A stretch of 9,906 nucleotides of DNA. Origin: DASUGC01 sp035606665 (GTDB lineage: Bacteria > Acidobacteriota > Vicinamibacteria > Vicinamibacterales > SCN-69-37). Numbering within the stretch: the first letter of the stretch is position 1; each line of letters begins with the position of its first letter. The position numbers and the translations under genes were made by a program. The notes beneath the pieces are model-generated. The model was given only the letters and a program-made list of their open reading frames with translations. It made no database searches and was not told the DNA's origin. The stretch covers positions 1-9,906 of the forward strand of contig DATNEY010000043.1 of assembly GCA_035606665.1 (NCBI GenBank), in the 5' to 3' direction. Positions 7,152 to 9,906 of this stretch are shown one piece after another.

Positions 7152-8243
7152 ATGCTTGACCAATTCATCACCGCCAACCGCGAGGAGATCATCCGACGTT
7201 GCCAAGCGAAAGCCGCGGCCCGGCCACTGGCGACGCCGTCAGAGGCGGAAGTCGCTCACGGCGTTCCGGTGTTTCTCGATCAACTCGTCGAGGCTTTGCG
7301 CCACCCGACGGTTTCCAGGCCGGATATTGCCAGAAGCGCGCTTCAGCACGGGCACGAACTCCTCCTGAAGGGCTTCAGCGTGTCACAAGTCGTGCACGAC
7401 TACGGTGACGTGTGCCAAGCGATTACCGAGCTCGCGGTGGAGATGGATGCGAGCATTGGCACAGACGACTTCCGAATGCTGAACCGTTGCCTCGACGACG
7501 CCATCGCGGGCGCGGTGACGGAGTTCGGACGCGAGCAGAATCAGTCCACCCTCGATGGGGAAGCGACACGCGGGAACGAGCGCGCCGGGTTTGTCGCCCA
7601 TGAAATGCGCAACCTGCTCAACACCGCGCTGCTCGCCTTCGAAGTTCTCAAGACGGGAAATGTTGGGGTGGCGGGAAGCACCGGGACGGTGTTGCATCGC
7701 AGTCTTCTCGGAGCCCGAGCGCTGACCGGGCGCTCGCTCGCCGAGGTCAGGCTCGCGCAGGGTGTTCAGCATCAGGAGCAATTCCTCGTCGGCGCGTTCA
7801 TCGAAGACCTCGCTCCGGGCGCTGCCATCGAGGCAGCGGCTCGCGGGATCGCATTACGCGCCCTGCCCGTCGAAGATGGGCTGATCGTCGAAGCGGATCG
7901 GCAGGTCCTCACGGCGGTGGTCATGAACCTGCTGCAGAACGCCTTCAAGTTCACCCGACCTGGGACGACGGTGGTGCTCAGAGCCGGCGCCAGCATCGAG
8001 CGCGTGCTCATCGAGGTCGAGGACGAATGCGGCGGACTCGCCAGCGGCGATCTCAACGAGTTGTTCCGCCCATTCGAGCAACGAGGAGTGGATCGAACGG
8101 GGCTGGGGCTGGGTCTCGCCTTCAGTCGCTGGGGCGTCGAACAGAACAACGGCCGAATCTATGCGCGCAACCTCACTGGAAAGGGATGCGTCTTCACGGT
8201 CGACCTTCCGCGAGTCGTGGTTGCCGCCGTCGCCTCGGTGTGA
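7152..8243 (+). CDS. Soluble sensor histidine kinase with RsbRD-like N-terminal module (HK1)
   Basis: A 363-residue kinase with no membrane segment, so cytoplasmic. Residues 1-128 form an all-helical module resembling the RsbRD N-terminal (RsbT co-antagonist, globin-like) family; this is an inference from the pattern. It contains a highly conserved VSQVVHDYGD block (77-86). The dimerisation/phosphoacceptor region follows with His150 in VAHEMRN, a variant of the usual HELRT H-box. The ATPase domain has an N-box with Asn259 and Asn263 (MNLLQNAFKFT), a G1 box DECGGL (291-296) and a G2 box GLGLGL (317-322), with an F-box-like LFRPFE between them. All functional residues are present, so autophosphorylation is expected. 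ATG 7152 is preferred; the TTG at 7077 would add 25 residues absent from the paralogue. No response regulator gene lies in the window, so the partner is unknown. The gene converges on its paralogue across 65 nt. Confidence 0.92.
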   Translation: MLDQFITANREEIIRRCQAKAAARPLATPSEAEVAHGVPVFLDQLVEALRHPTVSRPDIARSALQHGHELLLKGFSVSQVVHDYGDVCQAITELAVEMDASIGTDDFRMLNRCLDDAIAGAVTEFGREQNQSTLDGEATRGNERAGFVAHEMRNLLNTALLAFEVLKTGNVGVAGSTGTVLHRSLLGARALTGRSLAEVRLAQGVQHQEQFLVGAFIEDLAPGAAIEAAARGIALRALPVEDGLIVEADRQVLTAVVMNLLQNAFKFTRPGTTVVLRAGASIERVLIEVEDECGGLASGDLNELFRPFEQRGVDRTGLGLGLAFSRWGVEQNNGRIYARNLTGKGCVFTVDLPRVVVAAVASV

Positions 8244-8308
8244 CGGAGCTCCGCAGAGAAGAGGAACATTGCCGCGCGACTCCGTGAGGCCGCGGCTCGG
8301 CAGTCACC
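8244..8308. other. Convergent intergenic gap between the two histidine kinase genes
   Basis: A 65-nt gap between two facing stop codons. It opens with a perfect 10-bp palindrome, CGGAGCTCCG (8244-8253), directly after the HK1 stop. Further on, GAGGCCGCGGCTC (about 8286-8298) is an imperfect GC-rich dyad. Neither is followed by a T-run in either direction, so a classical intrinsic terminator is not supported; read-through would give antisense RNA to the opposite gene. Confidence 0.4.
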
Positions 8309-9415
8309 CTACGAGGCTCGATCGCTTTCCGCGACCAGCGCGTCTGCCTGGGCGACGGGCACCTGGATGACGAATGTGCAGCCTTTGCCTGGGCTGTTGC
8401 GGACGTCGATGTCTCCGCCCTGCGCCCTGACCGCCCTTCTGGCGATCGAGAGGCCCAATCCGAGTCCGGTGCGATTCTTCGCTCGCCGTTCACCGAACGG
8501 CGTGAACACATCGCTCTTGCCTTGTGGAAGCCCGCCGCACTCATCTTCCACCTCGATGGCGACGCGTCCGTCGAGCGCGCGCGCCCGCAGGATGACCCTG
8601 CCGCCGGCCTGCGTGTACTTGAAAGCATTACTCAGCAAGTTCGTCACGGCAGATGCCAGGAGCTGGCGGTCGACATTGACGCAGCGGTCAGGATCGAGCG
8701 GCTCGCTCGTGAACTGCAGGCCGTTGTACTCGGCTTGCAGCGCCGCGGCGGCGGCGATGTCGCTCAGAAAGGCCAATACGGAAAACCGCTCCGGCCGCTG
8801 ATGGCTCGCGGCCGTACGGATGTCAGACAGCGTGCTGTCGACAAGGTCCCGGAGTCCAGCCAGGCTGCGGCCCAGGACCGCTCCCGTGGTGCCGTTGACG
8901 CCGACCGTGCCCCGCTTGACCACGTCGAAGGCCAGGATCGCAGTATTGACGATGTTGCGAATTTCGTGGGTGACCTGCCCCATTCGTTCGAGCTCGCCGA
9001 CCGACCGTGACTCTGAGGTGAGGCGGGCGTGCTCAGTCACGGCGTCGGCAATGGCGGTGTCGAGACAGCGATTCAAGACATGGAATTCTTTCGTCGTGAT
9101 CGGCGCATTTTGCTCGACAGCCAACTCCGTGATCGCCTGGCAGATGTCGCCGTAGTCATGCACGACCTGCGACACGGTGAAGCCCAAGGCGAGCAACTCT
9201 CGCCCATGACGAGTCGCGCTGTCCCCGATGGCCCGCGTCGAAAACGGTGTCGCGGTATCTTCCCAGCGAAGCGTCTCCGCCAGCTGGGTCAGGAACTTCG
9301 GCAGTCCATTTTCCAGTTCGGCCGTGGACGCCGGTGGCCAGGGACGGGTGCCGACCTTGACTCTCGTTTTGGCGATGATCGCGTCACGGTATGTCGTCAC
9401 GAACTCGTACAGCAT
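8309..9415 (-). CDS. Soluble sensor histidine kinase with RsbRD-like N-terminal module (HK2)
   Basis: A 368-residue paralogue of the facing gene with the same architecture and no membrane helix. The N-terminal helical module (1-133) carries VSQVVHDYGD at 81-90. The phosphoacceptor is His150 in VTHEIRN. The N-box has Asn259 and Asn263 (TNLLSNAFKYT), the G1 box is DECGGL (291-296) and the G2 box is GLGLGL (317-322). His150, the N-box and the G boxes fall at the same residue numbers as in HK1, because small differences in the N-terminal module cancel out. ATG 9415 is chosen since GAGGG (9421-9425) lies 5 nt upstream and the N-terminus matches that of HK1. The upstream TTG at 9463 adds a Cys/Arg-rich stretch with no parallel. 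A short C-terminal tail (about 355-368) is not shared. The partner response regulator is not in the window. With both genes intact, the pair may form homo- or heterodimers, which is inference. Confidence 0.92.
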   Translation of the reverse strand: MLYEFVTTYRDAIIAKTRVKVGTRPWPPASTAELENGLPKFLTQLAETLRWEDTATPFSTRAIGDSATRHGRELLALGFTVSQVVHDYGDICQAITELAVEQNAPITTKEFHVLNRCLDTAIADAVTEHARLTSESRSVGELERMGQVTHEIRNIVNTAILAFDVVKRGTVGVNGTTGAVLGRSLAGLRDLVDSTLSDIRTAASHQRPERFSVLAFLSDIAAAAALQAEYNGLQFTSEPLDPDRCVNVDRQLLASAVTNLLSNAFKYTQAGGRVILRARALDGRVAIEVEDECGGLPQGKSDVFTPFGERRAKNRTGLGLGLSIARRAVRAQGGDIDVRNSPGKGCTFVIQVPVAQADALVAESDRAS

Positions 9416-9906
9416 TGGATCCCTCGTGGAACGCGTTGGGCACCTTCGCCTTTTCTCCAACAACGGCGTCTGAGCTCGTCAACACCTGCGGCCGTTCGAC
9501 CTCAACTCCGCACCGCAGCTGGCGCAGGTACAAGTGGACCCGATGGTCGGATAAACGCGCCCGCGAGAGATCTCGCCGAATCCGCCTCTCATCGCGACGA
9601 GTCGCCTGAACTCCGTGCTCTGAACCGTTGAACCCGCACTTGAATCAAGCGTAGCGGTCTGTTCGACGCGAGCCTGTGCGAAACAACACATGGCGACGGG
9701 TTATTTCGTATCGCTGGGAATCGAGCCCGCTCAGCAGCCGTCCCGCGAGCGGCCGGCGACACTCCAGCTGCCGGTTCCGGGTGGAGGATGATTGCAGCGG
9801 TCTCCACGACAACTCGCTCTTGAGCGTTGTCCTGCGCGAGTGATCGCCTCATGCGCGCGGCGGCACTCGAACGCTGCGGCGTAGTGCTGAGCTCGATCGG
9901 ATTCGG
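9416..9906. other. 491-bp stretch without a convincing gene, upstream of HK2
   Basis: No open frame here has recognisable domains, a Shine-Dalgarno or neighbour-like composition. The HK2 promoter should lie here; a TTGACG on the minus strand (9482-9477) lacks a good -10 at 17 nt, so no promoter is called. Small dyads are visible: CTGCGG/CCGCAG (9486-9491 and 9513-9518), GCGAG/CTCGC around a 4-nt loop (9563-9576) and CTTGA-A-TCAAG (9639-9649). None is followed by a T-run, and their roles are unknown. The last 60 bases could belong to a gene that continues beyond the window. Confidence 0.5.
9421..9425 (-). promoter_or_regulatory. Ribosome binding site of HK2
   Basis: The minus strand reads GAGGG, 5 nt before ATG 9415. 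It fixes the start against the upstream TTG at 9463. Confidence 0.6.

Noticed and set aside
9589..9852. Minus-strand open frame of 87 codons upstream of HK2
   Set aside because: No recognisable motif, no ribosome binding site, Arg/Ala-rich composition typical of chance frames.
9781..9906. Short motifs resembling a histidine kinase G1 box or receiver start (RVEDDCSGL at about 9778-9804) and a receiver helix (ALERCGVVLSSIGF near the right edge)
   Set aside because: They lie in different frames, a stop follows closely, and no N-box, H-box or receiver aspartates can be found around them. Chance or a very decayed fragment; sequence beyond 9906 would decide.
1..9906. CRISPR arrays, tRNA or rRNA genes, insertion sequences, attachment sites
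   Set aside because: No spaced short repeats, no cloverleaf with a T-arm motif, no transposase or integrase-like frame; the only long repeat is the kinase duplication.

Overview
The window is GC-rich, densely coded bacterial DNA with no phage, IS, CRISPR or RNA-gene signal. The best taxonomic guess is an acidobacterium. This rests on the gene families (a Sigma70_ECF/TIGR02999-type sigma factor next to giant Pkn-type kinases with a TolB/FlgO-like domain and TPR tail) and is inference, not proof.

Left two thirds (1-6319, minus strand): a leftward operon of ECF sigma factor (6319-5702), transmembrane Ser/Thr kinase A (5712-2683, complete, 1009 aa) and transmembrane Ser/Thr kinase B (2693 to beyond base 1, 897 residues visible, no stop). 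The kinases are tandem paralogues exactly 3019 nt apart, start to start. Both gene junctions are the same 11-nt overlap (ATGGACA-R-T-R-A type) and neither kinase start has a Shine-Dalgarno sequence, so translation is probably coupled. The sigma factor and kinase A also end in the same unusual tail (PTA-N/H-GQ-stop), which looks like the scar of the tandem duplication. The sigma factor has Gln-Thr-Thr-Ala where most ECF factors carry an acidic DAED-like motif in region 2.2. By analogy with kinase-activated ECF factors (EcfP/PpkT of Vibrio parahaemolyticus), this suggests a kinase-to-sigma phosphorylation switch.

Middle (6320-7035): a 107-bp divergent spacer, then a rightward gene for a small secreted, probably beta-rich protein of unknown function. 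It has a very strong ribosome binding site.

Right third (7152-9415): two convergent paralogous soluble histidine kinases, 363 aa on the plus strand and 368 aa on the minus strand. Each has an RsbRD-like helical N-terminal module followed by HisKA-like and HATPase_c domains. Their best conserved stretch lies in the N-terminal module, not in the catalytic core. No response regulator gene is visible.

Right end (9416-9906): about 490 bp with no convincing gene.

Overall the window looks like a signalling island. One membrane kinase pair may read an extracytoplasmic signal and control a dedicated sigma factor, and beside it sits a duplicated pair of cytoplasmic histidine kinases. A functional link between the two halves is not shown by the sequence.
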